Assembly (NCBI GenBank): GCA_934552695.1
Contig: CAKTER010000073.1
Span: forward strand, 1 to 7,417
Length of the DNA: 7,417 nt
From: an uncultured Eubacteriales bacterium
Lineage (GTDB): Bacteria; Bacillota; Clostridia; Lachnospirales; Anaerotignaceae
Direction: 5' to 3'
In this document: in pieces, positions 1 to 6,869 of the stretch
Numbering within the stretch: position 1 is the first letter of the stretch
Layout of the letters: each line of letters starts with the position of its first letter
Program-made: the position numbers and the translations under genes
Notes under the pieces: model-generated
Seen by the model: only the letters and a program-made list of their open reading frames with translations
Database searches by the model: none
Told to the model about the DNA's origin: nothing

Positions 1-1051
1 GGAGCAGGAGCGGGCCGGGCTGCGCCGGGCCTACGACCTGGTAACGGGCGGGGGGATTCGGGTGGTTGCCGAAAGCCGGGCGATGCGGCAGGTGCTGCGG
101 CTGGCCCGGCAGGCGGCCTTTGCCGACAGCACCATGATGCTGTACGGGGAGTCGGGGACGGGGAAGGAGGTGCTGGCCCGGTACATCCACCAAAACAGCC
201 CCCGGGCCGGGGCCATATTTGTACCGGTGAACTGCGCCGCCATCCCCCGGGAGCTGATGGAGGCCGAGTTTTTCGGCTACGAGCGGGGGGCCTTTACCGG
301 GGCCAGCCGGGAGGGGAAGCTGGGGCTGTTTGAAGTGGCCGACGGCGGCACCCTGTTTTTGGACGAGGTAGGGGAATTGTCCCCGCCCCTGCAATCCAAG
401 CTCCTGCGGGTGCTGGAAAGCGGCGAGCTGAAGCGGGTGGGGGGCAACCGAATCCGGAAAACCAACACCCGGATTATTGCCGCCACCAACCGGGATTTGA
501 GCGAGATGGTGGAAAAGGGCGAGTTTCGGGCCGACCTGTATTACCGGCTGAATGTGATTCCCCTGCGGCTGCCGCCCCTGCGGTCCCGGCAGGAGGACAT
601 TTTGCCGCTGGCGGTGTCGTTTTTGGAGTATTTAAACAAAAAGTACGGGGCCGATAAGCTGCTGACGACCGACGCCTTTGAGCCGTTGCTGCGGTATCCT
701 TGGCCCGGGAACGTGCGGGAGCTGAAAAACTTTATCGAGCGGCTGTTTGTGACCACCGAGGGGCATTTGCTCACCGGGGAGGACGTGGCCCGGACGTTGG
801 GGGACGTGTTTCCCGGGGAGGAGCCCGGCGAGAGGGAACGGCCCCGGCGCAGGACGGCGCTGCCGGGAGCCGGGGTGCCGGGGACCCTGCGGGAGGCCAC
901 CGAGGCCTTTCAGCGGGAGCAGATCGAGGCGGCCTTGGCCCAATGCGGCGGCAGCGTGACCCGGGCGGCCCGGCAGCTGGGGCTCCACCGGTCGGGCTTG
1001 TATAAAAAAATGCAAAAGCTGGGCATACCAATGGGGGAAGAACCTTTTTAA
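1..1051 (+). CDS. Sigma-54-dependent transcriptional regulator (enhancer-binding protein), 5' partial
   Basis: This is the C-terminal 349 residues of a bacterial enhancer-binding protein that uses ATP hydrolysis to remodel RNA polymerase carrying sigma-54. The frame is open to the left edge (first whole codon at base 2), so the gene starts upstream; the GTG at 62 lies inside it and is probably not the start. Numbering from that GTG, the AAA+ domain has Walker A GESGTGKE (29-36), the sigma-54-contacting GAFTGA loop (76-81), Walker B ending LFLDE (98-102), an arginine-finger region FRADLYYRL (155-163) and sensor II WPGNVRE (214-220). A charged, Pro/Arg/Gly-rich linker (about 250-274) leads to a Fis-type helix-turn-helix (about 297-322). 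All catalytic motifs are intact, so it should be functional. The N-terminal sensor (often PAS, GAF or receiver) is not visible, so the signal is unknown. The SDR gene follows 15 nt downstream and is probably co-transcribed. I see no -24/-12 promoter in the window, so its target promoter is elsewhere or upstream. Confidence 0.95.
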   Translation, partial: EQERAGLRRAYDLVTGGGIRVVAESRAMRQVLRLARQAAFADSTMMLYGESGTGKEVLARYIHQNSPRAGAIFVPVNCAAIPRELMEAEFFGYERGAFTGASREGKLGLFEVADGGTLFLDEVGELSPPLQSKLLRVLESGELKRVGGNRIRKTNTRIIAATNRDLSEMVEKGEFRADLYYRLNVIPLRLPPLRSRQEDILPLAVSFLEYLNKKYGADKLLTTDAFEPLLRYPWPGNVRELKNFIERLFVTTEGHLLTGEDVARTLGDVFPGEEPGERERPRRRTALPGAGVPGTLREATEAFQREQIEAALAQCGGSVTRAARQLGLHRSGLYKKMQKLGIPMGEEPF

Positions 1052-1066
1052 AAAGGAGAGAGTGCC

Positions 1067-1915
1067 ATGGAATGGAAACAGGAAAAGCGGACGGCGCCGG
1101 GGGAAAGCCAAAAGACTGCCAAGGCGGGGCCGGCCGCCGGGGGCCGTGGGATTGCCATTGTCACCGGGGCTTCCAGCGGGCTGGGGGGCGAGTTTGTCCG
1201 GCAGCTGGCACAGCAGGAGGGGCTGGACGAGATTTGGGTCATCGCCCGGCGGAAGGAGCGGCTGGAGCAGCTGGCCCGGCAGGTGAAAACACCGTTGCGG
1301 GTGCTCCCCCTCGATTTGATTGAGAGGGAAAGCTTTGATACGCTGCGGGAGCTTTTGGCGGTGGAGCAGCCCCGGGTGCAGGTGCTCATCAACGCCGCCG
1401 GGTTTGGAAAAATCGGCAGCTACCGGGATATTTCCATCGCCGATTGCGACCGCATGATGGATTTGAATTGCCGGGCGGCGGTGGATATGACCCTGCTGGC
1501 CCTGCCCTATATGGGCCGGGGCAGCCGGATTTTGGAAATTTGCTCCACCACCTCCTTCCAGCCCTTTCCCTACCTGAACGTGTACGCCGCCACCAAGGCC
1601 TTTTTGTACCGGTTTAGCCGGGCCCTGCGGTGGGAGCTGCGGGGGACGGGGATTACGGTAACGGCGGTGTGCCCCTACTGGATTAAGGATACGGAGTTTA
1701 TTGCGACGGCGCAAAAAACCAAAAACAGCAGCTACATCCGGCATTTCCCCCTGGCCAGCCGGGAAAAAAGCGTGGCCCGGTGGGCCCTGCACGATAGCCG
1801 GTTGGGGCTCCCGGTGTCTACGCCGGGGATTGTGTGCAGCCTGCACCGGATTGCCGCCAAGGTAATCCCCGCCGAGGGGATGATGGGGGTGTGGGAAGGC
1901 ATCCGGCGGCTGTAA
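1067..1915 (+). CDS. SDR-family NAD(P)-dependent oxidoreductase
   Basis: This encodes a 282-residue classical short-chain dehydrogenase/reductase, a cytosolic Rossmann-fold enzyme that oxidises or reduces a hydroxyl/carbonyl group; the substrate cannot be told. The coenzyme loop TGASSGLG is at 33-40, followed by basic residues after the second strand (A-R-R-K, 60-63) that suggest NADP(H) over NAD(H). NAAG is at 109-112. The catalytic tetrad is visible as N134, S160, Y173 and K177 (YAATK). The length and C-terminal half fit the DltE/COG0300-like group. The ATG at 1067 is supported by AAAAGGAGAG 6-15 nt upstream. It gives an unusually long hydrophilic N-terminal tail of about 27 residues before the first Rossmann strand, but no better start is seen. 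The gene lies 15 nt after the sigma-54 regulator and is followed by a terminator, so it is the last gene of that unit. A role regulated by, or feeding the same pathway as, the regulator is inferred from position only. Confidence 0.92.
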   Translation: MEWKQEKRTAPGESQKTAKAGPAAGGRGIAIVTGASSGLGGEFVRQLAQQEGLDEIWVIARRKERLEQLARQVKTPLRVLPLDLIERESFDTLRELLAVEQPRVQVLINAAGFGKIGSYRDISIADCDRMMDLNCRAAVDMTLLALPYMGRGSRILEICSTTSFQPFPYLNVYAATKAFLYRFSRALRWELRGTGITVTAVCPYWIKDTEFIATAQKTKNSSYIRHFPLASREKSVARWALHDSRLGLPVSTPGIVCSLHRIAAKVIPAEGMMGVWEGIRRL

Positions 1916-1979
1916 CCGGGCCGAGCCTGCGCAGGTTTGAATTGGGAGTCCAAAGGGAATGGGTCGCATCTCAAATTTA

Positions 1980-2005
1980 GGAGAGAAATTTAGCGGTTTT
2001 TCTCC
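1980..2005 (+). terminator. Possible weak upstream hairpin after the SDR gene
   Basis: A 9-bp imperfect inverted repeat (GGAGAGAAA pairing with TTTTTCTCC, including one G-U) with an 8-nt loop is followed by a T-rich stretch (GATTTTCCTT). It may be a minor first termination or RNA 3'-end stabilising hairpin. It is AT-rich and weaker than the hairpin that follows at 2028. Confidence 0.3.
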
Positions 2006-2023
2006 GATTTTCCTTGTGTACAG

Positions 2024-2070
2024 CAAAAAAACAGGAGGCCGGAAGGTCTCCTGTTTTCTCTGTTTTTTCT
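2024..2070. terminator. Bidirectional rho-independent terminator
   Basis: The arms at 2028-2040 and 2045-2057 form a 13-bp stem (one G-U pair as read on the plus strand) closed by a GGAA tetraloop. On the plus strand the stem runs into a T-rich tail with TTTTTT at 2063-2068. On the minus strand the opposite side supplies a run of T's from 2030 down to 2024. It therefore can end transcription from the SDR gene (+) and from the lipoprotein gene (-), which converge here. The rest of the intergenic stretch (1916-2173) holds no gene that I can support. Confidence 0.85.
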
Positions 2071-2173
2071 ATTCCGGATTTACAAAATGTGCTTAAAAGC
2101 CGGGACCCCGCCGGGCATGAGAGCTCCGGCGGCCGGGAACGGCGAAAATTGCCGAACCCGTTCCGCCCCTTTG

Positions 2174-3358
2174 TTATTTTTTCAGAGTGTAGTGGAACAC
2201 ATTGTAGTTATCCAGCGGTTCGTCCTCCCAGTCGATGGTCCAGGTCAGGGTCAGCTCGCCGTCGGCCAGGCTGCTGATGTCCACATCCCACCAGGCGGCG
2301 GCCACTTCGTCGGTCCAGTGGCCATCATCGTTTCCGTAGCTGCCCCGTTGATATACATAGAGCTTGTAATGGGCGGCGTTGACCGCTTCGAACCCGTAGA
2401 TCACATCGTCCGCATTCAGAGGCTGTTCCCCCTCGTAATCCCGATGGAGGAGAGGCGTGCCCTTTTGGTATTGGAATACCAGCGTGTGGGCGTTAAAGGA
2501 CGTGCTCTTGCCCCGGTAGGAGAAATCCGACAGGACCCATTCGCCTGCCAGCTTGTCCCACAGGTCGTCCAGGGATTGCAGCGCCCCGGCGGATGCCTGG
2601 GGTCCCTCGGTGAGGCTGGCGGTCTCCGCCGTATCCCGGAAGCTGGCCAGAATGGCCACGACCTCCTGAACCTCCTGCTCCGTAAAATCGGCGTTGGTCG
2701 TCCGGGCGATCAGGGAAATGTGACCGCCGTACCAGAAGGAGAAGGTGGGCAGCAGCGGGATAATGCATTCCTGGGTCTCGCCGACCTGATCCTTGGGCAA
2801 AAGCGCATACCGCACGCTGCCGTTTTCCAGTACCTCGACCTCCTGACCGCTGGCGGCATCGTACTGCCCGGTGGTCTCGAGGCGGGCCACCATAAAGTCA
2901 CCCAGGTCGGAATAATCGGTGGCCTGAATTACGCCGGGAACAAAGCCGGCATCGGCTACGGCGGTGACGGTGACGTCGTTGATCTCCCGGGTGGGGCCGG
3001 TCAGCTCCCGCATGGCTCCAAAGTTCCAGTAGGTGATGGTGACCCCGTTTTGGTTGGACAGCACCACCTCTTCGGAGGTGGGCTCCACGGTCTCGCTCTC
3101 AATGACCCACCCTTCCGGGTAGTCGAAGGCAAAGGTGGGTGCCGTGATCTGATTGACCTCGCTGAAGCGGGTGGTGTAGGTGTGGGAAAGGGCTGTGGTC
3201 TCGGGTGCGGCCGTATCTCCGGCGGGTGCGGCGGTCTCATCCCCGGCAGCAGCCGGTTCGCCGGAGCCGCCCGCTTCCTTCGTATTGTTGGCGCAGCCGG
3301 TCAGCGCCCCCAGAACCAGAGGAATAGTAAGCAATAAACTCAGATACTTCTTTTTCAT
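2174..3358 (-). CDS. Secreted two-domain lipoprotein of unknown function
   Basis: I do not recognise a named family. The 394-residue product begins with a lipoprotein signal peptide: MKKK, a hydrophobic core, and a lipobox L-T-G-C with the lipidated cysteine at C22. It should be anchored to the outer face of the membrane. Residues 23 to about 57 are a low-complexity Ala/Gly/Glu/Thr/Pro tether. A first globular part (about 60-240) starts with an F-x-F-x-Y-P-E-G-W stretch (76-84), reminiscent of the PsbP/DUF1795-like fold seen in bacterial lipoproteins. A second part (about 266-394) opens with LWDKLAGEWVLSDF and is rich in aromatic, alternating strand-like segments, suggestive of a lipocalin-like beta-barrel. 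Both fold suggestions are tentative. An AGGGG ribosome binding sequence lies 7-11 nt before the ATG. The gene starts 70 nt after ileS on the same strand with no terminator or convincing promoter between, so read-through from the ileS T-box promoter is plausible. Confidence 0.88.
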   Translation of the reverse strand: MKKKYLSLLLTIPLVLGALTGCANNTKEAGGSGEPAAAGDETAAPAGDTAAPETTALSHTYTTRFSEVNQITAPTFAFDYPEGWVIESETVEPTSEEVVLSNQNGVTITYWNFGAMRELTGPTREINDVTVTAVADAGFVPGVIQATDYSDLGDFMVARLETTGQYDAASGQEVEVLENGSVRYALLPKDQVGETQECIIPLLPTFSFWYGGHISLIARTTNADFTEQEVQEVVAILASFRDTAETASLTEGPQASAGALQSLDDLWDKLAGEWVLSDFSYRGKSTSFNAHTLVFQYQKGTPLLHRDYEGEQPLNADDVIYGFEAVNAAHYKLYVYQRGSYGNDDGHWTDEVAAAWWDVDISSLADGELTLTWTIDWEDEPLDNYNVFHYTLKK

Positions 3359-3428
3359 GGTGTACCCCTGTCAAGATTTGTTTTTGCCGTTCCATTTTTA
3401 TTTTCCGTTGGGACAAAAGGAAATAGGC

Positions 3429-6400
3429 TTACCGCTTTTCCACTCCAAGGGTGACGGTCTCGCCGTTGATGTTCCATTCCTTTACATAGCCCTTGGCGCC
3501 AACGGCCAGGTCATCGCCCAGCACGTCGGACAAAATCTGCCGGCTGTTGCGGGCAAAAATTTCTTCAATCCTCGGGCTGCCCTCGTGGGTGACGGCAATG
3601 CGGTCGGTTACTTCAAACCCGGCCTCTTTCCGCATGGTTTGCAGCTTGCTCACCAGCTCCCGGACAAAGCCCTCTTCCACCAGCTCGTCGGTAAGGTTGG
3701 CGTCCAGCACCACGGTAACGCCCTTATCGCTGATGGTGTAGTATCCCGCCTTTTCCACGGTTTGGGTCAGCACATCGTCGGGGCCCAGCTCCACGGCCTC
3801 CCCGTCGATGGTGAACCGGTACACGCCCTCGGTCTTTAAGGTTTTTACAATCTGGCTGCCGTCGGCCTCGGCCAAATGCTGGCCAATCTTCGGCACAAGC
3901 TTGCCGTACTTTTTACCCAGGGTCCGCAGCTGGGGCTTGCACTGGTAGCCGGTAAAGGCCTCGGCATCGGATACGAACTCCAGCGCCTTTACGTTCAGCT
4001 CCTCGGCGACGATGCTCTGGAAGCTTTCGGGCAGGGTTTTTTCGGACTGGACGTACATTTTGGCCAGAGGCTGCCGGTTTTTCCGGTTGGCCAGGTTCCG
4101 GGCAGAGCGCCCTTGAACCACCAGCTGGAGCACCAGCGCCATATCCTCCTCCAGCTCCTTATCAATCCAGGCGGGATTGGCCTGGGGGAAGTCGCACAAA
4201 TGCACGCTTTCGGGGGCCTTGGGGTCTACGGAGAGCACCAGGTTCCGGTACATGGCCTCGGTCATAAAGGGAATAAAGGGGGCGGCCAGCTTGGACAGGG
4301 TGACCAAAGCGGTGTACAGGGTCATGTAGGCGTTAATCTTATCCTGCTCCATGCCCTTGGCCCAGAACCGCTGGCGGCACCGGCGAACGTACCAGTTGGA
4401 AAGCTCGTCCACAAAGTCCTGCATGGCCCGGCCGGGCTCGGTGAGCTTGTACTGCTCCAGGCTCTCGTCCACATAGGTTACCAGGGTTTGCAGCCGGGAT
4501 AGCAGCCACTTATCCATGGGCGCCAGGGTGTCGTAATCCAGCACGTAGCGGGTGGGGTCGAACTGGTCGATGTCGGCGTATAAAATGTAGAACGCATAGG
4601 TGTTCCACAGGGTACCCATAAACTTCCGCTGGCTTTCGTTTACCGCCTCCTCGTAGAAGCGGCTGGGCAGCCAAGGGGCGGAGTTGGTGTAAAAATACCA
4701 ACGGACGGCGTCGGCGCCCTGCTTGCCCAGCACGGCGAAGGGATCCACCACGTTGCCCTTGTGCTTGCTCATTTTTTGGCCGTTTTTGTCTTGCACATGG
4801 CCCAGCACCAGTACGTTTTTGTAGGGGGCTCGGTCAAACAGCAGGGTGCTGATGGCCATGAGGGTGTAGAACCAGCCCCGGGTCTGGTCGATGGCTTCGC
4901 TGATGAAGTCGGCGGGGTAGTTTTCGTGAAACAGCTCGTGGTTTTCAAAGGGATAGTGCCATTGGGCAAAGGGCATGGAGCCGCTGTCAAACCAGCAGTC
5001 GATAACCTCGGGGACCCGGGTCATTTGGCCGCCGCATTTCGGGCAGGTCAGGTGGACCCGGTCGATGTAGGGCTTGTGCAGCTCAATCTCCTCGGGGCAG
5101 TCGGGGGACATTTCCTTTAGCTCGCCAATGCTGCCCACCACGTGGCGGTGCCCGCAGGTGCAGGTCCATACCGGCAGGGGGGTGCCCCAATACCGCTCCC
5201 GGGACAGGCCCCAGTCGATAACGTTTTCCAGGAAGTTGCCGAACCGGCCCTCCTTAATGTTCTCGGGAATCCAGTTGACGGTGCGGTTGTTTTTGACCAA
5301 ATTATCCCGCAGCTTGGTCATTTCGATAAACCAGGTGTCCCGGGCGTAGTAAATCAGCGGGGTGTCGCAGCGCCAGCAGAAGGGATAGTTGTGTTCAAAG
5401 GGCAGGGCGGCAAACAGGCGGCCGTGCTCCTCCAAATAGTCCAGTACGGGCTTATCGGCGTCCTTAATAAACAGGTCGGCAAAGGGCCCGGTTTCCTCGG
5501 TCATGTGGCCCTGGGCGTTTACATATTGCCGGAAAGGCAGGCCGTTTTGGCGGCCCACCCGGGCGTCGTCCTCACCAAAGGCCGGGGCAATGTGGACAAT
5601 GCCGGTGCCGTCGTCCATGGTAACGTAGTTGTCGGCCACCACCCGAAACCCGGTTTCGTCGTCGGCCATAAAGTCGAACAGCGGCTCGTAGCGCAGGCCG
5701 CACAGCTCGGCGCCGGTCATGGATTCCAGCACCTCGGCGTCGGCATCCTCGCCCAAAACCGATTTCAGCAGGGCCTCGGCCAAAATATAAATTTCGCCGC
5801 CTACCCGTACCCGGACATAGGTTTCCCCGGGGTTGACGCACAAAGCCACGTTGGAGGGCAGGGTCCAGGGGGTGGTGGTCCAAGCCAGCAGGTATTCCTT
5901 TTCCCGCTCCCGCACGGGGAACTTGGCAATGGCCGAGGTTTCTTTTACGTCCTTATAGCCCTGTGCCACCTCGTGGCTGGACAGGGCGGTGCCGCACCGG
6001 GGGCAGTAGGGAACCACCTTGTGGCCCTGATACAGCAGCCCCTTTTCGGCAATCTGCTTTAAGGCCCACCATTCCGACTCGATGTAGCTGTTGTGGTAGG
6101 TCACATAGGGGTTGTCCATATCGGCCCAAAAGCCCACCAGGTCGCTCATCCGCCGCCATTCGCCCTCGTACTTCCACACGCTTTCCTTGCACTTTTCAAT
6201 AAAGGGCTCGACCCCGTAGCTTTCAATTTGGGGCTTGCCGGAAATCCCCAGCATTTTTTCCACTTCCAGCTCCACCGGCAGGCCGTGGGTGTCCCAGCCG
6301 GCCTTCCGCAGCACCTTGTAGCCCTTCATGGTGCGGTAGCGGGGGATAATGTCCTTTACCGCCCGGGTGATGATGTGGCCAATGTGGGGCTTGCCGTTGG

Positions 6401-6548
6401 CCGTGGGCGGGCCGTCGTAAAAGGTAAACACCGGGCAGCCCTCCCGGGCTTCAATGCTCTTTTTAAAAATGTCGTTTTCTTTCCAGAAAGCAGAAATCTC
6501 GTGCTCGCGGGCTACAAAATCCATGCTTGTCGGGACTTTTTGGTACAT
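3429..6548 (-). CDS. ileS: Isoleucyl-tRNA synthetase (long, type 2-like)
   Basis: This charges tRNA-Ile with isoleucine (EC 6.1.1.5) in the cytosol. The 1039-residue class I synthetase has HIGH at 55-58 (within GKPHIGH) and KMSKH at 592-596. The CP1 editing domain shows WTTTPWTLPSN (223-233) and the GTGIVHIAPAFGEDD block (314-328). CPRC (182-185) and the C463/C465 with C502/C505 cysteine pairs look like metal-binding knuckles. W519-FDSG is the usual catalytic-core element. The anticodon-binding domain and a long C-terminal extension follow. Length, YDGPPTANGKPHIGH and KMSKHKGN fit the clostridial/eukaryote-like type 2 enzymes rather than the E. coli-like type 1 (about 940 residues). The start at 6548 is chosen because AAAGGAGG lies 7 nt upstream and the product then opens with MYQKVPTSMDF, as in homologues. 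The in-frame start at 6707 would translate through the T-box terminator and T-box sequence and is rejected. Regulation is by the T-box leader. Confidence 0.97.
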   Translation of the reverse strand: MYQKVPTSMDFVAREHEISAFWKENDIFKKSIEAREGCPVFTFYDGPPTANGKPHIGHIITRAVKDIIPRYRTMKGYKVLRKAGWDTHGLPVELEVEKMLGISGKPQIESYGVEPFIEKCKESVWKYEGEWRRMSDLVGFWADMDNPYVTYHNSYIESEWWALKQIAEKGLLYQGHKVVPYCPRCGTALSSHEVAQGYKDVKETSAIAKFPVREREKEYLLAWTTTPWTLPSNVALCVNPGETYVRVRVGGEIYILAEALLKSVLGEDADAEVLESMTGAELCGLRYEPLFDFMADDETGFRVVADNYVTMDDGTGIVHIAPAFGEDDARVGRQNGLPFRQYVNAQGHMTEETGPFADLFIKDADKPVLDYLEEHGRLFAALPFEHNYPFCWRCDTPLIYYARDTWFIEMTKLRDNLVKNNRTVNWIPENIKEGRFGNFLENVIDWGLSRERYWGTPLPVWTCTCGHRHVVGSIGELKEMSPDCPEEIELHKPYIDRVHLTCPKCGGQMTRVPEVIDCWFDSGSMPFAQWHYPFENHELFHENYPADFISEAIDQTRGWFYTLMAISTLLFDRAPYKNVLVLGHVQDKNGQKMSKHKGNVVDPFAVLGKQGADAVRWYFYTNSAPWLPSRFYEEAVNESQRKFMGTLWNTYAFYILYADIDQFDPTRYVLDYDTLAPMDKWLLSRLQTLVTYVDESLEQYKLTEPGRAMQDFVDELSNWYVRRCRQRFWAKGMEQDKINAYMTLYTALVTLSKLAAPFIPFMTEAMYRNLVLSVDPKAPESVHLCDFPQANPAWIDKELEEDMALVLQLVVQGRSARNLANRKNRQPLAKMYVQSEKTLPESFQSIVAEELNVKALEFVSDAEAFTGYQCKPQLRTLGKKYGKLVPKIGQHLAEADGSQIVKTLKTEGVYRFTIDGEAVELGPDDVLTQTVEKAGYYTISDKGVTVVLDANLTDELVEEGFVRELVSKLQTMRKEAGFEVTDRIAVTHEGSPRIEEIFARNSRQILSDVLGDDLAVGAKGYVKEWNINGETVTLGVEKR

Positions 6549-6555
6549 AGATGTG

Positions 6556-6563
6556 CCTCCTTT
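6556..6563 (-). promoter_or_regulatory. Ribosome binding site that fixes the ileS start
   Basis: The minus strand reads AAAGGAGG followed by a 7-nt spacer to the ATG at 6548. It lies just after the T-run of the T-box terminator, so translation can start only on transcripts that have passed the terminator. Confidence 0.9.
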
Positions 6564-6568
6564 TTCCG

Positions 6569-6609
6569 AAAAATAAAACAAGCCCTTGTCCAACAGGACG
6601 AAAGGGCTT
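6569..6609 (-). terminator. T-box-controlled rho-independent terminator before ileS
   Basis: The minus strand reads AAGCCCTT (6609-6602), TC, GTCC, loop TGTT, GGAC, AAGGGCTT (6587-6580), then a tail close to TTTTATTTTT (6578-6569). The outer 8-bp and inner 4-bp stems make a strong intrinsic terminator. The CCTG at 6597-6594 overlaps the inner stem and can pair instead with the CAGG at the 5' side of the T-box (6628-6625). This is the antiterminator alternative formed when uncharged tRNA binds. Confidence 0.9.
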
Positions 6610-6823
6610 TCTTCCGCGGTACCACCTGACTTGACGCATTGCGTCCGGCTTTGGCTCCGTAACGGGGAGGGCCGTCGCAGGCTGGGCAAAGCACGGCTTT
6701 CCGTCACCTGCGCCGCTCCAAGGTGATCTTCGGCCCGCTTGGCTTCCGCCGGGCTTGCACCGTCCCCGGCTCGCTGAGGGGTTCCCTCGGGCGTACTGTC
6801 CTTTTCACAGCGTTTTTCGTATC
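6569..6823 (-). ncRNA. T-box riboswitch (tRNA-Ile sensing) leader of ileS
   Basis: A cis-acting leader RNA of about 255 nt from the predicted transcription start to the terminator. The canonical T-box AGGTGGTACCGCGG lies at 6627-6614; its UGGU bulge would pair with the NCCA end of uncharged tRNA with discriminator A, as in tRNA-Ile. Upstream, a Stem I-like region contains the segment GAAGATCACCTTGGAGC with the specifier codon AUC (6727-6725), followed by a purine as usual; AUC is an isoleucine codon and matches the downstream gene. The conserved distal Stem I pattern (GAGCCGGGG...AAGCCCGGC) is visible at about 6775-6745. A 7-bp helix joins 6707-6701 with 6665-6659. A Stem III-like hairpin GACGC-AAT-GCGTC is at 6645-6633. 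Uncharged tRNA-Ile would stabilise the antiterminator and switch ileS on. The exact 5' end is predicted, not observed. Confidence 0.95.
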
Positions 6824-6829
6824 CCTTGC

Positions 6830-6858
6830 ATTATACTTGAAGAATAAAATTTTGTAAA
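6830..6858 (-). promoter_or_regulatory. Promoter for the T-box/ileS transcript
   Basis: On the minus strand a -35 box TTTACA (6858-6853) is separated by exactly 17 bp from a perfect -10 box TATAAT (6835-6830). The predicted start, near 6823, gives a leader of about 275 nt before the ileS ATG, which is a normal length for a T-box leader. Confidence 0.88.
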
Positions 6859-6869
6859 GACGATTTTGG

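Noticed and set aside
62..64. GTG as the start of the sigma-54 regulator
   Set aside because: The frame is open to the window edge, no ribosome binding site precedes it, and the AAA+ domain normally follows a sensor and linker, so the gene begins upstream.
1207..1222. TGGCAC as a possible sigma-54 -24 element
   Set aside because: The expected TTGC-type -12 element is absent at the correct spacing, and the site is inside the SDR gene.
1926..1935. Palindrome CCTGCGCAGG after the SDR gene as an operator or attachment site
   Set aside because: It is only 10 bp, has no partner copy and no adjacent promoter, and is expected by chance in GC-rich DNA.
632..2026. Long minus-strand frame (464 codons) opposite the regulator and SDR genes
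   Set aside because: It lies opposite two genes with clear catalytic motifs. Its product is low-complexity and rich in Pro, Gly, Gln and Arg, with no recognisable domain. GC-rich codon bias removes stops in the opposite frame.
2087..3337. Plus-strand frame of 416 codons opposite the lipoprotein gene
   Set aside because: The minus-strand product has a signal peptide, lipobox and ribosome binding site. The plus-strand product is Gly/Val/Leu repetitive and starts inside the terminator region, so it is a shadow.
3369..3374. TTGACA on the minus strand just before the lipoprotein ATG, as a possible -35 box
   Set aside because: No acceptable -10 box lies 16-18 bp downstream, and the start would fall inside the coding region.
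5142..6062. Plus-strand frame of 306 codons opposite ileS, with similar ones at 3876-4502 and 6093-6629
   Set aside because: They mirror the codons of ileS and have no family features. ileS is certain on the minus strand.
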